From contig JABAKD010000006.1 of assembly GCA_012845835.1 (NCBI GenBank), positions 2,734,006 through 2,798,005 on the forward strand: DNA of 64,000 nucleotides, in the 5' to 3' direction. Source of the DNA: Undaria pinnatifida (taxonomy: Eukaryota; Sar; Phaeophyceae; Laminariales; Alariaceae). Within the stretch, counting starts at the first letter, position 1. Every line of letters starts with the position of its first letter. The translations under genes and the position numbers were made by a program. Shown one piece after another: positions 32,891 to 43,894 of this stretch. The notes below the pieces were generated by a model. That model saw only the letters and a program-made list of their open reading frames with translations. It did not search any database and had not been told where the DNA came from.

Positions 32891-32988
32891 CACGCTTTAA
32901 AGTCGAAAATGAAGCCATATCGCGCACTTTGGTCCTCCGGCGGCACACCGGCGGGCTCTCCGGGGACGCCGTTAGTGCCCTGCCTCGG
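32891..32988 (-). CDS. Candidate exon, unrecognised gene
   Basis: A pyrimidine-rich acceptor (CCCCGCCCCGTAG) and donor GTG|GTGAAG bound a 98-bp segment, phase 0 to 2. It codes PRQGTNGVPGEPAGVPPED and QSARYGFIFDFKA. The aromatic GFIFDFKAW ending looks like a structured-domain fragment. Family unknown. Confidence 0.35.
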
Positions 32989-33657
32989 CTACGGGGCGGG
33001 GGAGGGGTCGGCTCAAACATGAACTTGTCGCGAATCGGCCACGATCATCATTTTTGTTTTAATTTTCCAATCGCACAGGACATTCCACCTTATTTTTCGT
33101 GTGTTTGTATGGGTTATTTCACTGGTGGTGTGATACTGCGTGCCACACGAGTACTTAGCGCTACGCCGAAGGCAACACATGTTAGAGACCACGCAACGGG
33201 GTCGGCATGGCGTAGGCGTTTGTGACCAGACCGAGAGCCAAACTTGGCACGTTTACCATATTTGTTGTAGTGACAAATTGTGTACAAAAATAGCGTACTA
33301 TGTGTTTTTCGGTGTAACACTAGGAGGGACGCGAGCAAAGCCACAGTCCTAAGGTACGAGGGTACCCCCTCTTCCACACCCGTGGTCTTTCGACGAAACC
33401 CTCGATCTCACAGCAACCGGCTAGCGTATTTTATAATTTTTAAAAGACATACGTTCTACCTACCGCGCCTTCCCCGCTACGTCAAGCCAAGATTATTGGC
33501 GTCCCAGTTTGTTGTAGATATATGTTATCGGGTTTTTTTGTGCGCTTCGGCGCTCGACTCGCGTCGGAGCAATGGCCACCTGTAATGGTAATACTACCAA
33601 CCAAGCTACCTGGTGGTAAATAACGTGGGGGGTGGATGCTAACAGGAAGTATCTCAC

Positions 33658-33884
33658 CCCGGGAGCGGCTGAGAAGGTAGCGGGGAACGTACTCTCTCCC
33701 ACACAAGAAACCAAGTCTGGATCCGTGTCTTTTTCAGAGTGGGTGTGTCCTATTCTGCAATACTCGTCGGTGATAGCCGCAACTGATACTTCTGGGTCCC
33801 TGTTACTGAGAGGTGCCACTACCTCCCCCACCCTTTGGGCCTCCACCTCTCGTGTTCGCAAAGCAGCCCGCGGCACACTTTCAC
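33658..33884 (-). CDS. Candidate exon, unrecognised gene
   Basis: A 227-bp open segment after CCCATTTAG and before CCCGGG|GTGAGA. It codes VPRAALRTREVEAQRVGEVV, APLSNRDPEVSVAAITDEYC and PDLVSCVGESTFPATFSAAP. The plus strand is also open here, so the strand is not certain. The strong donor and amino-acid composition favour minus. No family recognised. Confidence 0.35.
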
Positions 33885-34324
33885 CTAAATGGGCGTCGTC
33901 GATTGGCTTGCTTGTCCGGCGTATGTATGGTACTATGGTAGGGGTGTCTCTAGGTTTCCCGAGGCTATGCAGATATTTAGTAAACGAAACGAAAGTTCAA
34001 CTCGGCAAAATAGAAGGTCGATTTATGAAAACAAACGGAGCTGCAACGGCACTGCCACAGCAGTATAACAACAGTGGAGAAGTACGTACCGACCAATACA
34101 CAACTGCAGCACAGCAGTACGGCAGGAGCTTGGAGGTGTTTGCACTTTCTTTCTATTCTCCACCTTATGGGGGAGAGCACGAGCCGTCCCCGGGAGAGGC
34201 TGTTCATGCTCTCCTGTCGCGAGGTTGGGACTCGTCAACAACCACAACGTCAATTAGAGCAGTCAGACCACGTCCCTGACACCAACCACGCGAAAAATGC
34301 AAAATCCACGCCGAAAATCAGACC

Positions 34325-34445
34325 ATTCATCTATCATTGCAGCAGCAGCAGCAGCGGCGGGGCCGGAGGCGGCCGATTGCACATCGACGAATTGCGGCAC
34401 AGCAGCAGCACGAGTGTCTACAGCAGGCAGCCGTCTGGAAGGGGG
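34325..34445 (+). repeat. CAG-rich repeat, copy 1
   Basis: CAGCAGCAGCAGCAGCGGCG leads into GCACATCGACGAATTGCGGC and GAGTGTCTACAGCAGGCAGC. The same order, diverged, occurs at 35398-35515. It is an interspersed repeat, not just a microsatellite. Confidence 0.75.
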
Positions 34446-35094
34446 GAGGAGGGACGTACGCATCCGGTACGTACGCGAGTTCAAGACAACAGACAGCAAG
34501 CAGCAGATGTTTTTGTCTTTGGATACATACTCATTGAAGAAACCAACAACAGCAGCAGCAGCACAGCAGCTACACTACACAAAAAAAACATTTCATACCA
34601 GAAAATGTGAAAAACTTGAGCTGTAGACTAAGAACGACCGATTGAATGATTTGAAATTCAACTTTGCACGCTGTGTTGTTCAGGGAACCATATAAAAACA
34701 CAAAAAGTTGGAAAATAATTCTGTAAATAGCACAAATCCGGGGAGAGCCGACGCTAGCATTAGTAGGGCAGGGGTATAATCGTGTAAGGACAACACGACC
34801 CCAAAGTCTTGGGGAAGCTGAGATGGAGAGGTAAGACACAGCCTGAGTGTGACCCTGGTTTGGCAAACGGGTTCGTTTAGCGGGTGCGCCTTTCTCTAAC
34901 GGCAGGTGGAGACCCACCGTCGAAGGAGTCAAAAATGAACAGGCGCAGGCAAATCCCGCACTACCCAGGGTAAAGACAGAGCAAAAAGAGCTGTCGATTC
35001 CTGGGTGGCTATCTCACCTTCTAGGTTGAACCGTATAGGGATCAGCCAAAGAAGGCCGGCAAGTTCATAGTGTTGACTAAACCGGAGGGGGGAA

Positions 35095-35214
35095 GTTGAC
35101 ACAAAGTCTGCGTTCTGCAGATGGACGAAAACTGGTACACAAACGAAAGTGTATGGAGCTTAAGCTTTTTTTACCCGGATCCCCAGGAGGATCTAAAAAA
35201 AAAAAAAAAAAAAA
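35095..35214 (+). mobile_element. Family D A-tailed retroposon, copy 3
   Basis: AGTGTATGGAGCTTAAGCTT, TTTTTACCCGGATCCCCAGG and AGGATCT precede 21 A. The body upstream (GTTGACACAAAGTCTGCGTT) is a diverged relative of the body in copies 1 and 4. Confidence 0.7.
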
Positions 35215-35397
35215 AGCACAAATCCACAGAGACACCTGGCTATCAACGCACCTATGGCATGCAAAGAATGCTGCAGGGCTCAGTATGGGAAACACGAGGG
35301 TTGTGACAATCCGCGGGCGGCATAAATCAGCACACCAAACACACCACACTTTAGGAACATGTACACGAGAGAGTGAAAACAGCATCGCCAGCAACAA

Positions 35398-35515
35398 CAC
35401 ACAGCAGCAGCAGCCGCAGCAGCGGCCGTAGGCGCAGAGGCGGGCGATAGATCTGCAAGGAATTGCAACACAGCAGGAGTGTGGTGTCTACAGCAGCGGC
35501 ATCCGGCAGGACGAG
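35398..35515 (+). repeat. CAG-rich repeat, copy 2
   Basis: ACACAGCAGCAGCAGCCGCA, GGCGATAGATCTGCAAGGAA and GTGTCTACAGCAGCGGCATC parallel the copy at 34325-34445. A looser CAG/CAA tract occurs at 46045-46130. Confidence 0.7.
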
Positions 35516-35561
35516 GAGCACACACAGCACTGGCACTGGCCAAGGGAGGTCATGGCCACAG

Positions 35562-35825
35562 ACGCGTGCTTCGATAGAGGTAGCACCTTTCGCCTGAAAT
35601 GGTTTCTGAATGACGTTGGTTACTTTACATAAATCGTCGGAAATAAGTCCATTTCTTGCATGAAATTATCGTCGTGTACCTCGGCAATGGGATATTTCAT
35701 CCGATACAACAGCAGTTATTAATAGTTTGATTTTCCTCTAAATCAGTTATTCGGAGAGGTCTTAACCTCCCAAATTGAAAAACCTAAAAAAACAAGTGGT
35801 GCAGGTGCCTCTATCGTAGCACGAC
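35562..35825 (-). mobile_element. Family B MITE-like element, copy 9 (reverse)
   Basis: Left ACGCGTGCTTCGATAGAGGT and right GCCTCTATCGTAGCACG. Read on the minus strand, the inner blocks GTTTTTTTAGGTTTTTCAAT and GGAGGTTAAGACCTCTCC fit the family. Confidence 0.88.
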
Positions 35826-35899
35826 GTGTGTACTAACCTATAGGGGGCGGGTTCCGAGGTAAAGCCGGATATTTTTCACGAGATTTCCAGAACGCGGCA

Positions 35900-36950
35900 A
35901 CCACAAGGATTTGAGCTCTGGAAAATTGCACAAATTTCCGCTAGGTTTTGGGGATTTCGAATATATACATGTATTTTCATTTGGCCGTCGTGATGGCAAG
36001 TTACTCACAAATAAATACCTAAAATTGAGTTAAAATAGCATCCGCGGCCCCCCCGAGAAAATTTCAAACGCCTCCGAATCTTGAAAAAATTTCAGGTTAT
36101 TATGGTAATTTTGGGGTGTAGATCACGAACCTGTCGTTGGATTTTTGATCGGGATCGATTTGACCTCAATACAGCTGCGCAAAGATACGTTCGTACGTGC
36201 AAAAAGAAGCCATAACCTGGGATTTACTAGGGATTAGACTAAAAAACTCCTACCTTTGGAAAACGATCCACACGTTGATTTCTAGCTCGGTAAAACTTCG
36301 ATTTGAGGTGATTTTAGGGTGGGGAACAAGAAGATATCAATCAGTGGATTGTCCTAGTTATGCTTTTGCAATCAACTTACGGCTGCCCAAAAAAAAGCTG
36401 ATCTTAGCTGAGCAATTAATGTCAAATTTCCTGGGATTTTTTATTTCGGTACCGGGCTCGAGTTTTTGTCTGAACAATTTTCTGAGTGGCTCTACCCCCC
36501 CTAATTCGACCAAGCGGAAGCGATTGCCGCCATGTCCGAGAAAAAAAAAATCGGCAATGCGGAGAAAAAAAAAATTGAACCGGTGGGAACTTTTTTTTTC
36601 TTGGGAATTTTTTTATCGTCGTATTTGGCCGTTTAAAAGCGAAACACGAAGTCGATTCTTTTTTTTTCCTTATTCCAAGCTCGGAAGAGCAGCCCGGCTC
36701 CCGGTCGGACCCCGCCAGGGTCTAATCCATTATTAGGTAAATCGATGATTTAGGGATAAAGCTGGCCGCTCCGCCACAATGGTGGGGGGTCCACATTTTG
36801 GTAGTAGTACGATATCTTCTACGGGCTATCATGCAGCACATACATACATCATACCAAATAATACGTATTCATTCGGTGTTTGTTTGCTGCCAAAATCGTA
36901 GCAATATGGATAGATATTGCATGAGTCCCGCCGGCAGAGTACAAAATAGA
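35900..36950. other. Stretch with long A/T runs, no recognised gene
   Basis: A 179-codon plus-strand frame (36197-36736) runs through lysine/phenylalanine-rich sequence produced by A- and T-runs. It has no recognisable domain and I do not call it a gene. Confidence 0.4.
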
Positions 36951-37205
36951 CGCGTCCTACGAAAGAGGTAAGACCTTTCGTCTGAAACGATTTCTGGATG
37001 ACGGGACTCCTAAACTCAAAAGTCGTCGGATATTATGGTTCAATTGTTTTCCATGATTCTCGTTGTTTTTACCTAGGACATGGAATTTTTCATTCGTTCA
37101 GCAGCTTTATTTTTCTCTTGATCGGGTTTTGGGACAGGTCTCAAGCTCGCAAATTGAGGACATCATGAGAAAAAAAGTGGCGCACCTCTACCACCGTACC
37201 ATGTC
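36951..37205 (-). mobile_element. Family B MITE-like element, copy 10 (reverse)
   Basis: Left ACGCGTCCTACGAAAGAGGT, then GACCTTTCGTCTGAAACGAT, CTCAAAAGTCGTCGGATATT and CACCTCTACCACCGTACCATG at the right. The termini are diverged, the order intact. Confidence 0.85.
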
Positions 37206-38024
37206 TTTACCTCTGTCCAGACACGTTACATACCAGCAACTGCTGGTTAGGCCAACGAAAAATACGGGGGGTCGACTTCTTCACGTTGGGTCCTTTTGGT
37301 GGATAGGGCAGAACATGACCACGCAGTACTATACACGTTTAAAACACTGGTCTATACTACAGCACAAGGTTCCCTTCCAGGAAGCGCCTAAGGGAGTGGC
37401 GCAAGAACAAAACCCAAACATCCAACATCTATCTGACTGTCTGTGGGCAAATAAGATGTACCTGGTGGTAGTGAAAACTATGTTCTTGTCCGCAGCTCAA
37501 GAAGCGGAGTGTGGGGAGGCGCCCTCCCGGGTACGGTGCGATCTCTAGCCGTCGTGGTGGAGAAGCGCAAATAAGTGATGATCCCATCAGTACGTACGTG
37601 TCAAGCGCCAGTACTCGTAAGACCGGGACTTTTTATACGGGCGACTCTCATGCAGTAAATTTTGCGTGGTAAATAATGAAAGGACGAATAGGTGGATGTT
37701 CAACCGGCAAAGAAACAAATCAGCAGTTAGTTAGTTATTCCGTGCGCCGTCTTTCTATCATATCGTGGTTTTGGTGTTTTTTCGTTGTTTCCAATTGTTT
37801 CGTATGGAAATCAGCAATTATTAAATTCCAGAATATGTACTCTTCGTGTCTTGTTGAGCCAGATATTGAACTTGACGACTAGTGACACACGCAAGGATGG
37901 GCAATCATCCCCCTTCACCGCCAGTTCGTCGCAGAGAGTGCGCGGAATAAAGAACTGTAGAGCTTCTATTGTCGCTGAGACAGAGAAGCCCTTTCTCGTG
38001 GAGCATCGCCGCCTCTTTCCACTC

Positions 38025-39131
38025 ACTGCTGTTTGCTTCTCAGATTCAACAAAAAATACGCTGGATTATTGTTTAGATCGTCGTCCGATTCAAAACCGTC
38101 CCCTCGTGAAGACTAAAGTAACTCGTCCCAGCATAGCGAGGACTCGCCACGCGCACATACATGATGTATCCTACTGCTGCTGCTGGGCGGCAGGGTTGTA
38201 CACGTAGCGTTGTGCTGTCCTCATGTTGTCTGGTCCCTGTCATCTGTGGTGTGAACAAAATCTCCGACCCATAACATTACCCCTCTGTTATGTACGTAAA
38301 AACACTCTGTTTATTTGAACGTAAATGTAAGGATGGGTTTATCAATAAATACTGGTAGAAAGTTTCCTATATTACCGCCAGAATTGGCGCGATCGATGGA
38401 CATGCAATGGAGATGCGCACGAAGTGGCAGCACAGCGGAGCTATGGGGTATGGTGGGGTGACAAATGGCACGCCCTGGTCAAAGAATCAGCTTCTACAAC
38501 AGCAGCCACACGCGCATAGAGTTGCACGCTTCTGATGCTTGGGGGCTGGACCGCTGCTGGACGGCAGGATCGTAGCGTGGTGCCATCAGCGTCTATATCA
38601 ACTGCTGTTTGCTTTTTATAGTCAAGCAAAATTACGCTGGGTTGTTTTGATCGTCGTCCCATTCAAAGTCGTCCCCTCGTGGAGACGAAAGCAACTCGCC
38701 TCAGCATAGCGAAGACTCGCCACGCGCATGTACATGATGTATCCCACTACTGCTGCTGTGCGGTATGTTTGTACACGTAGCGTTGTGCCGTCCTCATGTT
38801 TAGTACCTGTCATCTGTGGCGTTCGCAAAATCTCCGACACAAAACAATACCCCTTTGGTATGTAGGACGGAAAAATACTGCCTCTTTGAACGTAAATGTA
38901 TGGATGGGTTTTTACATAAATTACTATCAAAAGGTTCTTATGTTACCGCCCGAATTGGCGTAATCTATGGACCTGCAATTAAATTGCGTCCGAAGCGGCA
39001 GCACACCAGAAATATGGGTTACGGTGGGGTGACAAATGCCACGCTCCGGTCAATAATCAGCTACAACAACAGCAGCCACACGCGCATACAGCTCGACTGT
39101 TGCTGGGCGGCAGGCTCGTAGGGTGGTGCTC
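38025..39131 (+). repeat. Tandem duplication, two units of about 0.55-0.58 kb
   Basis: ACTGCTGTTTGCTT marks the start of each unit (38025 and 38601). GACTCGCCACGCGCAYRTAC, CACGTAGCGTTGTGCYGTCC, CCTGTCATCTGTGG and TACCGCCMGAATTGGCG recur at matching places. Each ends in GGCGGCAGG(C/A)TCGTAG. No frame is conserved through both units. Confidence 0.95.
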
Positions 39132-39543
39132 TGTGCAAAAAGAGGAAAAGAAACGTGTACCCTCTACAAGCAGAAATGCCCGGTTTGCATAAAAATTTTA
39201 CGTACATACCCGGGGATGGGGGATGCAGAAACACAATCCCCAGGGAGGTTTCGGAAACCCGGGGATTTTCCTCAAGTGTGCCCAAGGCCAAAAAACTATA
39301 AAAGGCTTGACATGCGCGGCACACAGCACGGATCACGCCCAAACCTCCAGCAACGTGAGCCCGACGGTCGAATTGTGCCCACCCCACCCGACGTTGGGGA
39401 CAAAGGCACGAGCACGAAGAGATGTGTCCGAAAAAAGAAAAAACACAGTTATACATATACATATACCCTATCAATGTAATCAGGCACATAGTTAGTTGAT
39501 GTTATACCGTATTCCTGACATTTTATGTATGCACAAGAGCTCC

Positions 39544-39574
39544 GCATGGGCGCCAGCATTGCCGGCGCCCATGC
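39544..39574 (+). repeat. Perfect 11-bp hairpin
   Basis: GCATGGGCGCC (39544-39554) and GGCGCCCATGC (39564-39574) are exact inverted copies around a 9-base spacer. No adjacent gene was recognised. It could be a terminator-like or transposon-end fold, but nothing shows this. Confidence 0.9.
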
Positions 39575-39847
39575 TTCGAGTAGGGCAGGGCAGTACGTCG
39601 ACAGATTAAGTTGTAGCTGTCCGATTTGACAATCACTAAACTTTCACGAAATGCCAAGAATTTAATACGAACATGAGATTCTGAAGGTCATGATTTGGCA
39701 GAAGAAAACTGTCATATACAACAAGGAACATAAGGATAGGCGAAGCACACCGTTGCTGTTAAATGCGCCGTCAGGTGAACGTAAACGTATATCAAGCAAT
39801 ATTACCGAAAATAGTATTAAGAACCTCCTTCGCCTCAAAGTGGAACG

Positions 39848-40027
39848 AAAGAGGACTTTGTCTCAATGATGAAACTGCGCTGCTGTCCCAGTGGCAATGG
39901 AGGTTCGAAGTCGACAGGATGCTAAGTCGCCTCCAGGGGAAACAAAAAAGGGCTTCGTCTCAATGAATAAACTACACTGCTGCCCCAGTGGCAGTGGATG
40001 TTCGAAGTCGACAGAATGCTAAGTTGG
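39848..40027 (+). repeat. 97-bp tandem duplication
   Basis: TCTCAATGATGAAACTGCGC and TCTCAATGAATAAACTACAC start matching units that end in TTCGAAGTCGACAGRATGCT. Two copies. Confidence 0.85.
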
Positions 40028-40401
40028 TTTGCATCAACTGTCGACATGAGGCCATGTCAGCCGGCGAGGTTTTGGAAGTAGAGCTTTGTTTCCCTGAAGG
40101 CCGTCGCATTGCTCTGTGTGGTCATGGGCGAGGAAAAAACGAAGAAGAGGAGAGCGATCTCTCGTTGCGGCAGCGTGGTCTAAGATTGATGCGGGGGTGA
40201 CTTTGCTCGTACAGGAAGTTGGCGTAGCGCTTCTTCTCTGTTTTTACTCGAAAAGGCGGGATGTGTGTATCTGCTGTAATTTCTTCCCGCGTGCTCTCAG
40301 GTTTTCAAAATCGGATGCGTCCCCTCAATATAGAATATCCGGAGTGTCTCTACCGTGACGACTGCTGACAGTCCTGTGTGTATTGTCTTTTTAGAGACTA
40401 G

Positions 40402-40555
40402 TTTTATTTTCTTTTTTTGTCCTCCGGCGGATGGGGAAAAACAAAGCTTAAGCTCACCACACTTCTACGTATTTTCATACTCGTCGTGTGTCGATTTAAC
40501 TCAGTTGCTTTCGCAACCCAACGCTAGCTGGCGCACGCTTCGGATCCCACTAACT
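40402..40555 (-). mobile_element. Family D A-tailed retroposon, copy 4
   Basis: On the minus strand it reads GCGCCAGCTAGCGTTGGGTT, GAGTTAAATCGACACACGAC, GTGGTGAGCTTAAGCTTTG and CCCCATCCGCCGGAGGAC, then an A-rich tail. It is a close match to copy 1 over about 145 bp. Confidence 0.8.
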
Positions 40556-40559
40556 GTAG

Positions 40560-41390
40560 CGATAGCGTGGGCTGTAGAGACTAGTATTATGTATTGGTAG
40601 TAGCATTTTTCATTTCGGATTATGCGCACAGCGGAAGGTCAATGTTTTGTCTAGTATTTTTCATTTCGGACTGAGAGTTCAACTTCAGAACACAAAAAAG
40701 GGGCAAACACTCTAGTGCCTTCCTCCAGGGTGAACTACTGCACCAAAAATACGAAACGTTAAATGTTTTGCCTAGAGAAGAATAGACAAATATAAAAGAA
40801 AAAATCCCGGAAACGGATAGATAGGGGAGCTCTTTGTATTGTGGTGGTAATAGACCTTTGCAACATTTTACTTATTCATTCAGCCTATTTCTTATCCTCC
40901 CACTACTCTAGCGCTCCCTCCCAGTAGTAACTCAGATCCCGATCACATTGCGGGCCATCTTCTCTCCTCCCCACTTCGGTCCGTGTCTTCTCAAATAAAG
41001 CCAGAAGAAGTCAGCATTTTCTTCCCTCGTCGACCGTCGAATTATACCTACCCACGCTGGTAGGCTCTGTCATTGACTCAGCAGGTGATCCCATTTATAT
41101 TTTGCATCTTTAGAAATGATTTCAAGTTTCATCATGGTGGCCATCGAACTCAAGGACAATCGTTAGTAGTATTTGAGGGTAACCAGTAGACCACCGGGCG
41201 ACCGGTTGACAATTGAACAAAACAAAACAGGACCTGCGCGTAGAGATTTCATTCCCCAAAAACTGAGCGGTATTTCGATGGTTGCCGCCGGGTTGCCCAG
41301 AGGGGTGTTGCCTGTGGTGTCAGTCAACATTATTTACTGATGGGGTCTGTCCAGTGACCACGCGTATGATTATACGAGTTAATGGGAGAA
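40560..41390. other. Unassigned stretch before the (CAA)n tract
   Basis: A short direct repeat (ATTTTTCATTTCGG) occurs at about 40605 and 40655, and an AATAAA lies near 40995. An old solo LTR is conceivable, but no terminal repeats were found, so this is not called. Confidence 0.3.
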
Positions 41391-41410
41391 CAACAGCAAC
41401 AACAACAACG

Positions 41411-41500
<90 letters not shown>

Positions 41501-41505
41501 ACAAC
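41391..41505 (+). repeat. (CAA)n microsatellite, copy 1
   Basis: About 38 CAA units with three variants. It is preceded by GAGTTAATGGGAGAACAACA, which resembles the sequence before the second (CAA)n at 63300, suggesting the tail of a dispersed element. Confidence 0.97.
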
Positions 41506-41544
41506 CTCTGCTATCGAAGCTTGAAAGTTGGAAACAGCGTACCA

Positions 41545-42130
41545 GGTAGATATAATACAAATTGAAAATACACTCCTGCTGTGATATATAATATTTTGTC
41601 GAAACTCATCTTTGCAAGCTGTGTGTGATACTCCGATCGCGCGTGTTACGGGTTGTGTGTCCTCATTAAGGATATAGGTCGGCGACTCCCCTTGCAACCA
41701 CAGTGTAGATGTCAGGGTCAACAGGGTGATGTAAGTCAGTCAATCTGTGCGCGTAAACTAAAAAACCGGTTTCTGAGGGGGACAAAATTGACAGCTGTGG
41801 AAGAAAATTAATCCGTTTATCACGTGAATCCTGTAAGTCAAATACCCGGTGAGGGGAGGGCGAAGTTTTGAAAGACGTGGGGACCTGGTTTTGATGAAAA
41901 AGGAGCGGGGGCGTGGAAGGGGGGGGGCGGGCGTTGCAGCTCAATTTGTTCGTGGAAACTATATATCTTTCAAGGGGATGAATCCGACGTTTTCGAAAAA
42001 AAATGCACCAGTTGATCATGGGTGGGGGGGGCGGCGGGCGGGGCGGGTGGGGCAGCTCAATCTGTGCGTGGGAACTCTACGTTCTTTTGAGGGGATAAAT
42101 GTGACGGTTTAGGAAAAAATGCACCAGTTT
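41545..42130 (+). repeat. Family A arm, longest left-type copy, G-rich interior
   Basis: It starts TACACTCCTGCTGTGATATA and carries all family blocks, including GTCGGCGACTCCCCTTGCAA, GGTTTCTGAGGGGGACAAA and ATACCCGGTGAGGGGAGGG. Inner segments (GTGCGTGGRAACTMT, AAAATGCACCAGTTKATCAT) are repeated inside it. Confidence 0.88.
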
Positions 42131-42184
42131 ATCATGTATATTATGTAAGTCGTATAACCAGTGAGTAAAGGGCGTAGTGTTCGA

Positions 42185-42420
42185 GGGGGGGGGGGGTGGG
42201 GTGTGGTGGAGGGGGTGGGGAGGTGGGGGGTGGGGGAGGGGTGGGGGCGGGGTGGGGTAGGGGGGGGGTATGGGTGGGCGTTTGGTGGCATAGAGGGTAG
42301 GGGTTTGCTATACGTGTTGTGTTAGGTTTAGGCGATGGTGCGGGTGGTGGAGAAGGAGGGGCATTGGGGCCGGGGGTGGTGGGGGGGGGGGGGGAAGCAG
42401 CGGCATGGATGGCTCTAGAA
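42185..42420 (+). repeat. G-rich low-complexity tract with family A inner motif
   Basis: Long G-runs broken by T and A, ending in GTTTGCTATACGTGTTGTG and GGTTTAGGCGATGGTGCGGG. The latter recur as C-rich mirror images at 44600-44650 and 44980-45020. Another short left-type arm is at 42578-42690. Confidence 0.85.
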
Positions 42421-42739
42421 AGATAATGAGGTGATGTCCAGTGCGTGAAAGTGTTCATTACTGTGGCGGATTTTGATATTAAGTGGGGCGTTTGAGCAAG
42501 GGAGAGCGAGAAAAAAACTAAATAAAAATGAAGGGGGGGGGGGGCGGAGGGGGGTTAAGAGTTTTTGGTCACATATAATGTTAAAATACACTCCGATTGT
42601 GAGATCAAAGATATGTAGGAGCTTGCTATACGCGTGGTGCCAGGTCTAGGCGATCGCGCGGGAGGTGGGAAAGGAGGGGGCGTTGGAAGGGGGGGTTGGG
42701 GGGGGGGGGGGGGAATGAAAACTGCGTCACGGACGGTCA

Positions 42740-43094
42740 TTTATGGAGGGTTATATATATTCTTGACTATTAAAACATTTTTTTATTGCTGTATCATCCA
42801 TGGCTCGCGCATACTACATGTTGTCACGAAGATACCTATTACTCCTAAAAATTGCTGCTGTGTCATCGATTAGTACACCACGCGTTGACCCGTTCTCGGA
42901 AAAACAACTGCCCTGGAATCCAAAATCCAAAATCGTCATCGATTCTCGGGTGTGTTTCTAACCTCCAGTACGTGGTACGCGTTCGCGACGAGGTAGGGGA
43001 CCGATAAGGAAGGGAGAGGGGTGTTGGACGGAGCCCCTCGAACAATGTGATTTGACGGAGAATTCCTATAGCACTGCCTACTGAACTGCAAAGT
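42740..43094. other. Spacer inside the fold-back region; contains a partial family C copy
   Basis: About 42985-43070 (GACGAGGTAGGGGACCGATA, GGTGTTGGACGGAGCCCCTC, GATTTGACGGAG) matches the right part of the family C repeat at 43895-44165. The rest is unassigned. Confidence 0.5.
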
Positions 43095-43545
43095 AACGTG
43101 ACTCAGTAGCTCAGTGGGTAGTGCTACATATGTTGTCGAGTTCGTAAACCGATTATCACTGAGTTTTTGACAGGGGTCTCCGGGGCTTTCCTCTAGCCAT
43201 TAACTACAGCAGTGACAAGTAGTTAGTAGTACTCGGGAGCACGCTACCAAAATAGCGTTTCATATGTCGTCAGCGCGCACGCTTGAGAAAGACAAATATG
43301 AAGTCGGTGAGAATCGAACTCACGATACATAGCACTACCCACTGTCACGTGACTCGGTAACTCAGTGGGGTATGCTGAAAAACCAATCAAATATGTTTTC
43401 GAGATCGTGAATTAAGTATCACCTACTTCGTAAGAGGGATCTCCGGGGCTATTCCCTCTCCACTTACTACAGTATACAGTCAGTAGTACTCGGGAAAACT
43501 CTTAACAGCTTCCATAACCATTCATAACGTTTCCAGCGCGCAACT
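43095..43545. repeat. tRNA-derived repeat units with A-box and B-box sequences, two tandem units
   Basis: Each unit starts GTGACTCRGTARCTCAGTGG (a tRNA D-arm / pol III A-box type sequence). It continues through TCTCCGGGGCT and TCAGTAGTACTCGGGA, and the first ends near 43345 with GAATCGAACTCACGATACAT, the complement of a tRNA T-arm (GAGTTCGATTCTCAC). The halves lie in opposite orientations, so no complete tRNA can be drawn. Confidence 0.7.
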
Positions 43546-43893
43546 CCTGGATACCAAATATGATATCGGTGAGAATCGAACTCACGACACATCCTTCGTT
43601 GGTTGTGTAGACCTATACCCACCGAGCCGAATGGCAACAACAGAGAGCAGTATTAGCTACGATAAAGCAAGCGATTCGCGCCCATGAAAAAGCTTCGTCG
43701 GGAAGAAATTTATATGTCACCTGGATACCAAATATGATATCGGTGAGGATCGAACTCACGACACATCCTTCGTTGGTTATATAGCACTACACCCATTGGG
43801 CCGAATGGCAACAACAGAGAGCAGTAGTAGCTACCATAAAGCAAGCATTTCGCGCCCATGAAAAAGCTTCGTCGGGAAGAAATTTATATGTCA
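43546..43893 (-). repeat. 174-bp tandem duplication containing a tRNA-like sequence
   Basis: Two units (43546-43719 and 43720-43893) start CCTGGATACCAAATATGATA and end AATTTATATGTCA. On the minus strand each holds CGGCTCGGTGGGTATAGG or a variant (A-box like) and GTGAGTTCGATTCTCACCG (perfect T-arm). The acceptor ends do not pair, so this is a tRNA-derived SINE-type module, not a tRNA gene. Confidence 0.8.
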
Positions 43894-43894
43894 A

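Noticed and set aside
34023-34279. Open frames rich in glutamine or serine
   Set aside because: These come from CAG-type repeats. They have no start context, domain or splice support.
36197-36736. 179-codon plus-strand frame
   Set aside because: Composition is dictated by A- and T-runs and there is no recognisable domain. Length alone is not enough in AT-rich DNA.
40560-41100. Solo LTR
   Set aside because: An AATAAA and short direct repeats were seen, but no matching terminal repeats or target duplication could be found by eye.
41282-41721. Poly-Thr, poly-Val and poly-Cys frames
   Set aside because: Direct translation of the (CAA)n microsatellite.
43546-43893. tRNA genes on the minus strand
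   Set aside because: T-arm and D-arm-like sequences are good, but the acceptor ends do not pair and the halves are inverted in neighbouring units. Called tRNA-derived repeats instead.
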